Of a stretch of 64,000 bases of DNA, positions 16,222 through 24,439 are shown in pieces; position 1 is the first letter of the stretch; each line of letters starts with the position of its first letter. This stretch comes from Stakelama flava. Lineage in GTDB: Bacteria; Pseudomonadota; Alphaproteobacteria; Sphingomonadales; Sphingomonadaceae. The stretch spans positions 248,001 through 312,000 of the forward strand of contig NZ_JAHWZX010000001.1 of NCBI RefSeq assembly GCF_019351405.1, in the 5' to 3' direction. The translations under genes and the position numbers were made by a program. Under the pieces are notes generated by a model that saw nothing but the letters and a program-made list of their open reading frames with translations, was not told where the DNA came from and did no database searches.

Positions 16222-17643
16222 ATGACCACCGCCGAAGTGACGCCCGAACTCGACATCGCCACCCATGCCGACCGGGCGTTTTTCGGCCATCCCAAGGGAC
16301 TTGCCTATCTGGCCTTTACCGAAGCGTGGGAGCGGTTTTCCTATTACGGGATGCAGACTCTGCTGGTGCTGTACATGGTGCATCACCTGTTGCAGCCGCA
16401 AAATATCGGCAATGTCGCGGCGTTCGGCGCGTTCCATTCGCTGCCTATGTATCGCGGGCTTTCGGGAGAGGCGCTGGCGTCCGCGATCTTCGGCACCTAT
16501 GCCGCGCTCGTCTATCTGACGCCGATCGCCGGCGGCTTTATCGCCGATCGCTGGCTGGGCAAGCGGCGCGCGGTATTGTTCGGCGCGATCGCGATGGCGG
16601 CGGGCCATTTCCTGATGGCGTTCGAAGCGAGCTTCCTGTTCGCACTGCTCGCGCTCGTCATCGGATCGGGACTGATGAAGGGCAATATCGCGAGTCAGGT
16701 CGGCTCGCTGTATAACGAGGCGGACCTGCGCCGCGCCGATGCGTTCCAGATATTTTATCTCGGCATCAATGCAGGCGTGATCCTGTCCCCCATCATCGTC
16801 GGGACACTGGGGCAGGATGTCGGTTGGCACTGGGGGTTCGGCGCGGCCGGCGTGGGGATGCTGATTTCGCTCGCCATTTATATCGCCGGGCAAAAATATC
16901 TGCCACGCGAACATTTCACCGCAAAGGACCGTAGCGCCACCGCAGCGCCGAAGGCGAAGCTGACGCGCGGCGACCTTCCCGCCCTGATCGCGGTGCTGCT
17001 GCTGATCCCGGTGCTGGCGATCGCGCTGATCCCCAATATGCAGATCTTCAACATCTACCTGATCTGGGGCGACCAGCATTTCGCGCTGAGCCAGTTCAAT
17101 GTCCCCGCTCTGCACTTCCGGTTCCTCTCGTCCTACCTCATCACCATCGATTCGATCGTGTCGGTGTCGTTCCTGTTCCTCGTCGCGCTGTTCTATCGCT
17201 GGTACGGAAAGCGGTGGGAGCAGCCCGATGAACTGACCAAGATGATCATCGGCGCAGGGTTTTCGGTAGCGGGGATGGCCTGCCTGTTCATGGCCGCCGC
17301 CACGACGCCCGAAGGGCATAAGATAAGCATGTTCTGGCCGATGATGTTCGAACTGATGAACTCGATCGGCTTTGCGCATGTCCTGCCGGTCAGTCTGGCG
17401 CTGTTCGCGCGGCTTGCCCCAAAGGCGCTGAACGCGACGGTGATCGGTTTCTATTACCTGTCCTTCTTCGCCGCCAATTCAATGATCGGCTGGCTGGGCG
17501 GATTTTACGTGAAGATGCCCACGACCAGCTTCTGGCTGATCCATGGCGCGTGCGCCGCCTTTGCGGGCGTGGTGTTCATCGCGTTCAAGCTGCTGCTCGC
17601 CAAACGGCTTATGCACGACGCGCCGGACGTGGCGCCGGGCTGA
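16222..17643 (+). CDS. POT/PTR-family proton-coupled oligopeptide transporter
   Basis: A 473-residue inner-membrane transporter of the major facilitator superfamily. The POT signature ExxER lies in helix 1 (FTEAWERFSYYGMQ, Glu34/Glu37/Arg38), followed by GGFIADRWLGKR between helices 2 and 3. These proteins import di- and tripeptides with protons. About 12-14 membrane segments are visible. GAAGGAA precedes the ATG. It is transcribed divergently from the NUDIX/DUF47-Pit pair; the 146-base gap carries a 10-bp palindrome CCCTTAAGGG (16099-16108) of unknown meaning. Confidence 0.92.
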   Translation: MTTAEVTPELDIATHADRAFFGHPKGLAYLAFTEAWERFSYYGMQTLLVLYMVHHLLQPQNIGNVAAFGAFHSLPMYRGLSGEALASAIFGTYAALVYLTPIAGGFIADRWLGKRRAVLFGAIAMAAGHFLMAFEASFLFALLALVIGSGLMKGNIASQVGSLYNEADLRRADAFQIFYLGINAGVILSPIIVGTLGQDVGWHWGFGAAGVGMLISLAIYIAGQKYLPREHFTAKDRSATAAPKAKLTRGDLPALIAVLLLIPVLAIALIPNMQIFNIYLIWGDQHFALSQFNVPALHFRFLSSYLITIDSIVSVSFLFLVALFYRWYGKRWEQPDELTKMIIGAGFSVAGMACLFMAAATTPEGHKISMFWPMMFELMNSIGFAHVLPVSLALFARLAPKALNATVIGFYYLSFFAANSMIGWLGGFYVKMPTTSFWLIHGACAAFAGVVFIAFKLLLAKRLMHDAPDVAPG

Positions 17644-17654
17644 CCCCCTGCCCG

Positions 17655-19139
17655 TTAAACCTCGGCCGGGGCAGTGCTCCAGCCGAGATGCGGCAGCGTG
17701 ATCGAGCGTTTGCCGGCAAGATCGACTCGCGTGACGAACAGGTCGCGCTCCTCGATATAGGCGATCAGGCGGCGGACGCGGCCCAGCGAACTGGTGCCAT
17801 AGGTTTCGGCAAGCTGCTCCTCGCTCGGGCACGGCGCGCCGTCCTTCGCCGCGCGCGCGACGAGCAGGAAGGTCCCGAGCATATCGTCGGGCAAGGTATC
17901 GGCAAGCGCGATCGCCGCCTCCCACTCCTCACCCGGCGCATCGAAGATACCGGCGCGCGCGCACGACAGTCGGCGCGTGAATTGCGCAAGGTCGAGCGGC
18001 GGCGGCGACAGACCCGCCATTCGGCAGCGGACCTGAAAATCCTGAAACAGCACGGGCGGAGCGCGAAACGCCGAATCCGAATCGGCAACGATCGCGCGCA
18101 ACGTGTCGGCGATGATCGCCTCCACCTCTTCCGGCTCCTTTTCGGGAAGCGCCGCGGCGCTTGGCGTTTGCTGCGAAACACTGGCCGCCAGCTTTTCCAT
18201 CAGCGTTTCCAAAGCCTGTTTCTTTGGCGTGGGCGGCGGCGGTGGCGGCGGCGCTTCTTCCAGTTCAGCGAAGAGCAGATCCTTCATGTCCTCTGCCGGC
18301 GCTGTGGGAAGCGGGGTCAGCTTGGGGCTGCCGCTGCGCGCACTGGTTTCGACATCGCCGATTTTCACCGACACCGGGCGGCGGCTGAGCGCGGGACCGA
18401 GCGCGAGGAAATTGCCGCGCGCCAGGTCGCGAATCTGTTCGGCCTGTCGCCGCTCCATACCCAGCAGGTCGGCGGCCCGCGCCATGTCGATGTCGAGAAA
18501 GGTGCGCCCCATCAGGAAGTTTGACGCCTCGGCAGCAACATTCTTGGCAAGCTTAGCGAGCCGCTGGGTCGCGATCACGCCTGCAAGCCCGCGCTTTCGC
18601 CCGCGACACATCAGGTTGGTCATCGCGCCCAGCGAGGCACGGCGCACATCCTCCGGCACCTCCCCACCGCCGGTGGGGGCGAAAAGCTGCGCTTCATCCA
18701 CGACGACCAGCGCGGGGTACCAGTGCTCGCGTGGCGCATCGAACAATGCGGACAGGAACCAGGCCGCGCAGCGCATCTGCCCGTCGGCCTCCAGCCCTTC
18801 CAGGTTCAGCACAACCGAAGCGCGATGTTCGCGAAGCCGTGCGGCAAAGGTCGTGATCTCCCGCTCCGAATGGTCGAGCGCGTCGATGACGACATGGCCA
18901 TAGGCGTCGGACAGGGTGACAAAATCGCCTTCGGGATCGATGACCACTTGCTGCACCTGTCCTGCGCTTTTTTCGAGCAGGCGGCGAAGGAGATGCGACT
19001 TCCCCGACCCCGAATTGCCTTGCACCAGCAATCGCGTGGCGAGCAGTTCTTCGAGGTCCATGGGAACGCTGTTCCCCGCGCCGTCGGTTCCAAGATCGAC
19101 GAGAACGGTCATGGGATCGTTAATGGCGGAAGCGGGCAT
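17655..19139 (-). CDS. HerA-like ATP-binding protein (DUF87-type)
   Basis: A 494-residue P-loop ATPase of the HerA/FtsK superfamily. Walker A is GNSGSGKS (41-48), Walker B is ALVVVDEAQLF, and MCRGRKRGLAGVIATQR carries the downstream conserved Arg/Gln positions. After the motor domain a proline-rich linker (PPPPPPP, about 290) leads to a helical C-terminal domain with a winged-helix-like end. Archaeal HerA works with the nuclease NurA on DNA ends; no NurA or other nuclease is adjacent here, so the substrate is unknown. It converges with the peptide transporter. Confidence 0.8.
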   Translation of the reverse strand: MPASAINDPMTVLVDLGTDGAGNSVPMDLEELLATRLLVQGNSGSGKSHLLRRLLEKSAGQVQQVVIDPEGDFVTLSDAYGHVVIDALDHSEREITTFAARLREHRASVVLNLEGLEADGQMRCAAWFLSALFDAPREHWYPALVVVDEAQLFAPTGGGEVPEDVRRASLGAMTNLMCRGRKRGLAGVIATQRLAKLAKNVAAEASNFLMGRTFLDIDMARAADLLGMERRQAEQIRDLARGNFLALGPALSRRPVSVKIGDVETSARSGSPKLTPLPTAPAEDMKDLLFAELEEAPPPPPPPTPKKQALETLMEKLAASVSQQTPSAAALPEKEPEEVEAIIADTLRAIVADSDSAFRAPPVLFQDFQVRCRMAGLSPPPLDLAQFTRRLSCARAGIFDAPGEEWEAAIALADTLPDDMLGTFLLVARAAKDGAPCPSEEQLAETYGTSSLGRVRRLIAYIEERDLFVTRVDLAGKRSITLPHLGWSTAPAEV

Positions 19140-19278
19140 GCCGGGGCAAGGGCGGCGGTGGAGTTATCCACAGGCTTTTGATGGCGGCCATGTCGGAACC
19201 TGCGCGGGCGGCGGGCCAGCGTTTCTGCTGGATGCTCGCATTCGTTGGGCTGGCGATCATGATCACAACGCCGTTTGC

Positions 19279-19352
19279 GCTGAGCTTGTCGAAGCGCTGC
19301 TCTTTCTCCTGTTGCGCGGAAGAAAGAAGGACGGTCCTTCGACAAGCTCAGG
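19279..19352. repeat. REP-type palindromic element, copy 1
   Basis: Inverted arms TGAGCTTGTCGAAG (19281-19294) and CTTCGACAAGCTCA (19337-19350) are exact complements, 70 bases end to end, with a second purine/pyrimidine stem inside. The same element occurs at 28135-28200. It fills much of the 228-base gap between the HerA-like gene and the beta-lactamase, where I see no gene. Such elements are common in sphingomonad genomes and are thought to be moved by RAYT transposases; none is in the window. Confidence 0.85.
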
Positions 19353-19367
19353 ACGAGCGGCACTGTG

Positions 19368-20249
19368 TCATCCCGTGAACAGCGCGCCCACCAGTTCGCC
19401 GACCTTGGCATGGACCGCGTTGGCCGCATTGTCGGGTGTATCGGGCGCCCATAAATAGCTGGCGATGATGATCGGGCGCTTGCCTTCGCCGGGCCAGGCG
19501 ATTGCAACATCGTTGAACCAGCCATCGCCGCTGGTGCCGGTCTTGTCGCCCACCTTCCAGTCGGCGGGAAGGCCTGCGCGCAGCCGGTCGCTGCCGGTGG
19601 TGCTGTCGACCAGCCATTCGCCCAGCATCCTGCGATTGTCCTCGGTCAGCGCATTGGTCAGGAGCAGATCGTTTACCAGCGTCGCCATGGCATAGGGCGT
19701 CGTCGCATCCTGCTCCTGCCCCGGACGAACGCGGTTCACCAACGGTTCGGGATGGTCGATATTGGTGACCGCATCGCCGACATCGCGCAGATAGCGCGTA
19801 ACGCCTCGCGGGCCGCCCACCTGCGGCAGCAAAAGGTTCGCGGCGCTGTTGTCGCTGACCGTAACTGCCGCCTTGGCCAGTTCCGCGATCGTCATGCTGC
19901 CCCTGGCAAGGTTCGCCTTCACGACGGGGGCGTAATCGAGCACATCGGCCTGTGTGATCCGCACCGATTTATTCAGATCGACATCGCCGCGCTCCGCCTT
20001 TGCCAGCACACAGGCAGCAAGCGGCAGCTTGAACGTCGAACACAGCGCGAAGCGTTCATCGGCGCGCCACAGCAGGCGCTGGCCGTTGCCGGTATTGAGC
20101 ACGGCAAGACCCAGCCTGCCCTGAACCGCATCCTCCAATTGTTCGAAGACCGAACCGCCCGCCGCCTGAAACGCGCGGGCGCTGCCGGTGGTCGCCGCGA
20201 CGCCCAGCGCAGCGGCAGCGGAAAGAATATCGCGGCGATTGAAATTCAT
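19368..20249 (-). CDS. Class A serine beta-lactamase
   Basis: A 293-residue periplasmic enzyme that hydrolyses beta-lactams. An N-terminal Tat-like signal (NRRDILSAAAALGVAATTGSARA) suggests export folded. Active-site motifs are complete: Ser71-Thr-Phe-Lys74 (Ambler S70xxK), Ser132-Asp-Asn134 (SDN130 loop), Glu168 and Asn172 (E166/N170) and KTGTSG. A Cys directly precedes the active serine, as in carbapenemases with a 69-238 disulfide, but the partner position is Ser here, so that bridge cannot form. Substrate range cannot be read from sequence. It lies 3 bases after the ferredoxin stop, with no nearby regulator such as AmpR. Confidence 0.92.
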   Translation of the reverse strand: MNFNRRDILSAAAALGVAATTGSARAFQAAGGSVFEQLEDAVQGRLGLAVLNTGNGQRLLWRADERFALCSTFKLPLAACVLAKAERGDVDLNKSVRITQADVLDYAPVVKANLARGSMTIAELAKAAVTVSDNSAANLLLPQVGGPRGVTRYLRDVGDAVTNIDHPEPLVNRVRPGQEQDATTPYAMATLVNDLLLTNALTEDNRRMLGEWLVDSTTGSDRLRAGLPADWKVGDKTGTSGDGWFNDVAIAWPGEGKRPIIIASYLWAPDTPDNAANAVHAKVGELVGALFTG

Positions 20250-20252
20250 GAG

Positions 20253-20588
20253 TCAGCGTCCCTGCATATTATGGACCTGGGAAGGGATGCGCACCGTCAA
20301 TTCGTCCATTCCGTCGGCAAGCGTGATCTGACAGGCGAGGCGGCTGGTGCGATGCACATCAGCGGCAAGGTCGAGCATATCCTCTTCCTCGTCGCTCGCT
20401 GGCGGCAGCTTCGTGAAATCATCATCAGACACGATGACATGGCAGGTCGAGCAGGCCATCTGCCCCTCACATGTCCCTTCAAGCGGCTGCCCCGCCGCCT
20501 GCCCCACCCGAAGCAGCGAATCGCCGGGTTCACCCTCCACCTCCTGCACGGTTTCGCCGTCGGGTCCGATGAAGCGGACGCGAGTCAT
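20253..20588 (-). CDS. [2Fe-2S] ferredoxin, adrenodoxin/ISC type
   Basis: A 111-residue plant-like-fold ferredoxin with cluster ligands Cys40, Cys46, Cys49 and Cys86 (CEGQMACSTC, then RLACQI), the C-x5-C-x2-C spacing of Isc-type and adrenodoxin-type ferredoxins. Its start overlaps the stop of the upstream cysteine desulfurase by 4 bases. In iron-sulfur assembly such ferredoxins deliver electrons to reduce persulfide sulfur. That role fits the neighbour, although no scaffold gene (iscU/sufB) is present here. Confidence 0.92.
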   Translation of the reverse strand: MTRVRFIGPDGETVQEVEGEPGDSLLRVGQAAGQPLEGTCEGQMACSTCHVIVSDDDFTKLPPASDEEEDMLDLAADVHRTSRLACQITLADGMDELTVRIPSQVHNMQGR

Positions 20589-21676
20589 ACGGGCGCCATC
20601 TGGCTGCGTGCGGCTTCGTCGATGCGGTGGATGGCGGCGATAAGGTCCTCCCGTTGCGTATAGCGGCCGAAGCCCAGGCGAATGCTGCTACGCGCCTCGC
20701 GGTCGGACAGGCCGATGCCGCGCAACACATGGCTCGACCGCCCCGAACCGCTGGCACAGGCCGATCCGGCCGAAAAGGCGATGTCGCGAAGCTCACTCAT
20801 CAACCGGTTCACGTCCAGCCCTTCGCGCCTGATGTTGAGGTTGCCGCGATAACGATGATCGGTTGAACCGTTGATGACCCAGCCATCGCCCAATGCATTG
20901 ACCGCGGCATCCCAGAGCGCGGCGACATGCGTTGCGTCGGCGTCAAAGCGATCGGCGGCGAGTTGAGCCGCCACACCGAAACCGGCGCACAAGGCTGGCG
21001 AGAGCGTGCCCGATCGACCCGCCTTTTCCTGCCCGCCGCCATGGAGCAGCGGAGCAATTTGCGCACCGTCACGAATCCATAGCGCGCCGATCCCCTTCGG
21101 TCCGTGAATCTTGTGTGCCGAAAGCGCGATCAGGTCGCATCCTTCGGGAATCGCGATCCGGCCATAGCCCTGCACCGCATCGCACAGCATCAACGCACCG
21201 GCTTCATGCGCAATCGCCGCGATTTCCGCGACGGGTTGAATCACGCCGATTTCGTTATTCACGAGCATCGCTTCGACGAGCGCGGTCCCCGGCGTGATTG
21301 CTTCGCGGATGGAGTGGAGGTCGATCAGGCCATCTCCATCGACCGGCAATATTATGACCTCGCGCCCTTTCGCCTCCAGCGCGCGGACGGTGTCAAGCAC
21401 GGCGGCATGTTCGGTCACCAGCGTGACGGTGCGTCCTTCGACGCCCTTGATCGCCCAGTTGAGCGCTTCGGTCGCGCCGCTGGTGAAGGGCAGTATGCCG
21501 CCGGGGGGAAGCAGCGCCGCGACCTGTTCGCGCGCGACCTCCACCGCCGCCGCAGCCGCGCGACCCGGACGATGGCTGCTGTGCGGATTGGCGTGCCCGC
21601 TTTCGAGCCAGGGAAGCATCGCGGCGAGTGCTTCGGGAGCAAGCGGCGTCGTCGCCTGATAATCGAGATAGGTCAT
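20585..21676 (-). CDS. Cysteine desulfurase (IscS/NifS family), second of a tandem pair
   Basis: The protein has 363 residues from ATG 21676 (MTYLDYQATTPLAPEAL, the family N terminus). PLP enzyme that converts cysteine to alanine and an enzyme-bound persulfide. It keeps the usual motifs: VTEHAAVLD, VNNEIG, CDAVQ, the PLP lysine in SAHKIHGPKGIG and the catalytic Cys in SAGSACASG. It overlaps the upstream desulfurase by 4 bases and the downstream ferredoxin by 4 bases, so all three are one operon. This copy has the more canonical active site of the two. Confidence 0.93.
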   Translation of the reverse strand: MTYLDYQATTPLAPEALAAMLPWLESGHANPHSSHRPGRAAAAAVEVAREQVAALLPPGGILPFTSGATEALNWAIKGVEGRTVTLVTEHAAVLDTVRALEAKGREVIILPVDGDGLIDLHSIREAITPGTALVEAMLVNNEIGVIQPVAEIAAIAHEAGALMLCDAVQGYGRIAIPEGCDLIALSAHKIHGPKGIGALWIRDGAQIAPLLHGGGQEKAGRSGTLSPALCAGFGVAAQLAADRFDADATHVAALWDAAVNALGDGWVINGSTDHRYRGNLNIRREGLDVNRLMSELRDIAFSAGSACASGSGRSSHVLRGIGLSDREARSSIRLGFGRYTQREDLIAAIHRIDEAARSQMAPV

Positions 21677-22758
21677 GCGGCACGGCTCCGCGCGTCTTGC
21701 GCGATTCGCGTCCACGCCTCGGCAAAGGCGGCGATGTGTTCCGGCGTTGTGTTCCAGCCGACGCTGACCCGGATCGCGCAATCGGCAAGGTCGCCCGGCG
21801 TGCGAATCGCACGTAGGACATGGCTGGATTTAAGCGTGCCCGACGAACAGGCGCTGCCCGCCGACACGGCGATCCCCGTAATGTCGAAGCGGATGAGCTG
21901 GGTCGCCGATTTCACGCCCGGCATCGCCCAGTTGCAAATCGCCCGCGATCCGCCGGGCGCGATCTGCACCCCGCCCGCATCGGCTAGCTTCATCTGAAGA
22001 TCGAGCAGCGCCGGACGCAGCGCCGAAAGCCAGGTGGCGGTGCCGTCCTCATCAACCTCGCGCGCTTCCAGCGCGGCGGCCATGCCCAGCGCACCGGGGA
22101 GATTCTCCGTCCCACCGCGATACCCGAATTCCTGCCCGCCCGATGCCTCAAGCACCGAAAATTCGCGCACCAGCAGCGCGCCGATTCCCGGTGGTCCGCC
22201 GAATTTATGCGCCGACAGGGCGATCATGTCCGCATCGGGAAGCGCATGTTTGCCCGCCGATTGCGAACAGTCCGAAAAGAGCAGGCCGCCCTTCGTCCGC
22301 ACATCGGCGGCAATATCGGCGACCGGCTGAATCGCGCCGAGTTCGGAATTGACATGCTGCACCGCGACCAGCGGCGCATCGCTTCGGGTGAGCAGCGCGC
22401 ATAGCAGTTCGCGATCGATCTGACCGCCGGGCAGGACGGGTATGCGCCGTGCATCGCCCGCCATGCGGAGCACCGAATCATGTTCGATCGCGCCGACCAG
22501 CCGGTCGCCGCCCTTCCCGCGCCGCAACGCGATGGCGATCGCCTCGCTCGCGCCGCTGGTAAAGATCAGTTCGCCATCCCAGCCGAGCGCGGCCTTTATT
22601 CGGAGGCGCGCATCCTCAAGCGCGGCGCGCGCCGCACGGCCTTCGGCATGCGGAGAGGAAGGATTTGCAAAGCCACGCATTGCGTCTTCCATCGCCGCAA
22701 TCGCCTGCGGCCGCATCGGCGTAGTGGCCGCATGATCCAGATAGATACGTTCAGCCAT
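21673..22758 (-). CDS. Cysteine desulfurase-like protein, first of a tandem pair
   Basis: A 361-residue fold-type I PLP enzyme, homologous to the following gene. It has the N-terminal YLDHAATTP, GAIEHDSVL, DCSQ, the PLP lysine in SAHKFGGPPGIG and the catalytic Cys loop SAGSACSSG. One change stands out: the normally invariant VNNE(I/L)G reads VNSELG, replacing an Asn that contacts the PLP ring with Ser. It may be a functional but specialised desulfurase or a partner subunit of the next gene. It is divergent from the alpha/beta hydrolase, with 102 bases between starts. Confidence 0.9.
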   Translation of the reverse strand: MAERIYLDHAATTPMRPQAIAAMEDAMRGFANPSSPHAEGRAARAALEDARLRIKAALGWDGELIFTSGASEAIAIALRRGKGGDRLVGAIEHDSVLRMAGDARRIPVLPGGQIDRELLCALLTRSDAPLVAVQHVNSELGAIQPVADIAADVRTKGGLLFSDCSQSAGKHALPDADMIALSAHKFGGPPGIGALLVREFSVLEASGGQEFGYRGGTENLPGALGMAAALEAREVDEDGTATWLSALRPALLDLQMKLADAGGVQIAPGGSRAICNWAMPGVKSATQLIRFDITGIAVSAGSACSSGTLKSSHVLRAIRTPGDLADCAIRVSVGWNTTPEHIAAFAEAWTRIAQDARSRAA

Positions 22759-22860
22759 GCCGGGCCATGTTCAGGATGATTGCGCGAAAGGTCACGTCGC
22801 CTATATAGCCTCCACATTTTCCGCGTGCCACCGCGCGCGATCCCCAATTGCGGAAGATTC

Positions 22861-23517
22861 ATGCCCGAAGTCATTTTTCCCGGTCCCGAAGGTCGCCTTG
22901 AAGGCCGTTTCGCGCCCGCCCCCAAACCGCGCGCGCCGGTCGCGCTGATCCTGCACCCCCACCCGGCATCGGGCGGCACGATGAACAACCGCATCGTTCA
23001 GGAACTCTACAAGACCTTTCAGCGGCGCGGCTTCGCGACCCTGCGGTTCAATTTTCGCGGCGTCGGGCGCAGCCAGGGCACGTTCGACAACGGCATCGGC
23101 GAATTGTCCGATGCGGCGAGCGCGCTCGACTGGGTGCAGAGCTTCCATCCCGAAGCGTCCACCACCTGGGTCGCAGCGCCCAGTTTCGGCGCGTGGATCG
23201 GCATGCAGCTTTTGATGCGCCGCCCCGAAATTCGCGGTTTCATCTCGATCGCGCCGCCCGCAAACCTGTATGATTTCAGCTTTCTGGCGCCCTGCCCCGC
23301 CTCTGGTATCATCATCAACGGCGAATCGGACGAAGTGGTGACGCCCAGCGGGGTTCAGCGGCTGGTCGACAAGCTGCGCACCCAGAAGCACATCACGATT
23401 CATCATGAAACCATTCCGGGGGCGAACCATTTCTTCGAACATGAAATGGACCCGCTGATGGGATCGGTGAACAATTATCTGGATATGCGGCTGGACCCGA
23501 ACTGCCCGATCAAGTGA
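22861..23517 (+). CDS. Alpha/beta hydrolase (YpfH/CC_0125-like dienelactone-hydrolase type)
   Basis: The protein has 218 residues from ATG 22861 (MPEVIFPGPEGRLEGRF, the family start). It has HPHPASGGTMNNRI near the N terminus, RFNFRGVGRS as oxyanion-loop strand, and the nucleophile-elbow region AAPSFGAWIGMQL. NGESDEVVTPSGVQRLV and PGANHFF carry the Asp and His of the triad. The proteins are cytoplasmic hydrolases, widespread in alphaproteobacteria and often next to cysteine desulfurases; the substrate is not known. Confidence 0.85.
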   Translation: MPEVIFPGPEGRLEGRFAPAPKPRAPVALILHPHPASGGTMNNRIVQELYKTFQRRGFATLRFNFRGVGRSQGTFDNGIGELSDAASALDWVQSFHPEASTTWVAAPSFGAWIGMQLLMRRPEIRGFISIAPPANLYDFSFLAPCPASGIIINGESDEVVTPSGVQRLVDKLRTQKHITIHHETIPGANHFFEHEMDPLMGSVNNYLDMRLDPNCPIK

Positions 23518-23549
23518 TCGGCGCGGTTCGGGCCGGGCGCGGACGGCGG

Positions 23550-24173
23550 TCAGCCGCGTTTCAGATCGGCCGACTGGATATGCCAGCGACGCTGTTCGGC
23601 GCTTGATCCGGGAACATCATTGACGCGGCGAAGCGTATACGTGCCGGCAAAATGCTGCTGCGTGCCGTCCTTCAGCCGCGAATCGATTTCGACCGGGACC
23701 TCGATATAGATCGAACCGGCGGCGCCTTCGGGTTGGCCGACATTGCCGATCGTCACCTTTGTCGAGGCGGTCTGGGCAAAGCCCTTTTCAAAGCCGGTCA
23801 GGCTCTGGTGGCTTGCCTTGCCGTCATCGCCCCAAAGGGCATAGGCGGTACGGAAATCGCCGCTGTCGATCGCGTCGTAATAGTGACGGACCACGGCAGC
23901 CGCCGCTCGCGACGTTTTGGCCTCGGCCGGGGTGGCGGGAACGTCGTCCGATCCATCGGAAACGGTCGCAGCGGTCGGCGCGGGCGTGGGATTGGAAGCG
24001 GAAGCCACGACCGAATCGTCCCCATTCATACCGGTATCCGCGCTCTGCGATGATGCATCGGGGGCGGCGACGTCAGCGGTTGCCGAATTGTCGGCTGTCG
24101 TTTGTCCGCCCGAACAGGCAACGAGCAGCGCGAACGGCGCAGCCATGGCAAAAGTCGGGGTCCGGATCGTCAT
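23550..24173 (-). CDS. Putative lipoprotein with C-terminal NTF2-like domain
   Basis: A 207-residue protein. A signal peptide ends in the lipobox LVAC with Cys20 as the lipidation site, so it is likely membrane-anchored in the periplasm. Residues 21-85 are a low-complexity Ala/Ser/Asp/Thr/Pro linker. From about 88, AAAVVRHYYDAIDSGDFRTAYALWGDDG resembles the start of NTF2/SnoaL-like folds. No catalytic residues are evident. It is convergent with the alpha/beta hydrolase. I cannot assign a role. Confidence 0.7.
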   Translation of the reverse strand: MTIRTPTFAMAAPFALLVACSGGQTTADNSATADVAAPDASSQSADTGMNGDDSVVASASNPTPAPTAATVSDGSDDVPATPAEAKTSRAAAAVVRHYYDAIDSGDFRTAYALWGDDGKASHQSLTGFEKGFAQTASTKVTIGNVGQPEGAAGSIYIEVPVEIDSRLKDGTQQHFAGTYTLRRVNDVPGSSAEQRRWHIQSADLKRG

Positions 24174-24235
24174 ATTCGTACCTCATCCTGTATCAGTTGT
24201 GCGTCAAAAACCACGCAATCCCGACAAAAGGTCCG

Positions 24236-24418
24236 TCACAGCGTCCAGATCAGCACATTGCCGAGCAGGACCGCCGCGCAGACGATCATCAACAATCCCT
24301 TGTTCCGCGTACCCCTTCCGCGCCGGATCAGCACCACGCCGCCGGCAAACAGCATGAAGACCGCGACCATCGCGATGGCAGGCGCTGCCGCCGCGATCGC
24401 TTCAGCTACCGGGTGCAT
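24236..24418 (-). CDS. Small two-helix membrane protein, unknown function
   Basis: A 60-residue protein with two hydrophobic helices (about 8-30 and 42-59) joined by a short basic loop (IRRGRGTRNKG), so both ends probably face the periplasm. It starts 21 bases after the threonine dehydratase stop on the same strand and is probably co-transcribed with it. Composition matches neighbouring genes and no other frame is coding here. No named family recognised. Confidence 0.55.
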   Translation of the reverse strand: MHPVAEAIAAAAPAIAMVAVFMLFAGGVVLIRRGRGTRNKGLLMIVCAAVLLGNVLIWTL

Positions 24419-24439
24419 CGCTGTCAGGCTCGCCGGGCA

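Noticed and set aside
17655-19139. A HerA-based anti-phage defence system
   Set aside because: Neighbours are a peptide transporter and a beta-lactamase; there is no nuclease or other defence gene and no composition change.
19178-19378. Small ORFs over the REP element (translations containing FALSLSK or LRQAQDE)
   Set aside because: These are well-known false translations of the REP arms and overlap the palindrome exactly.
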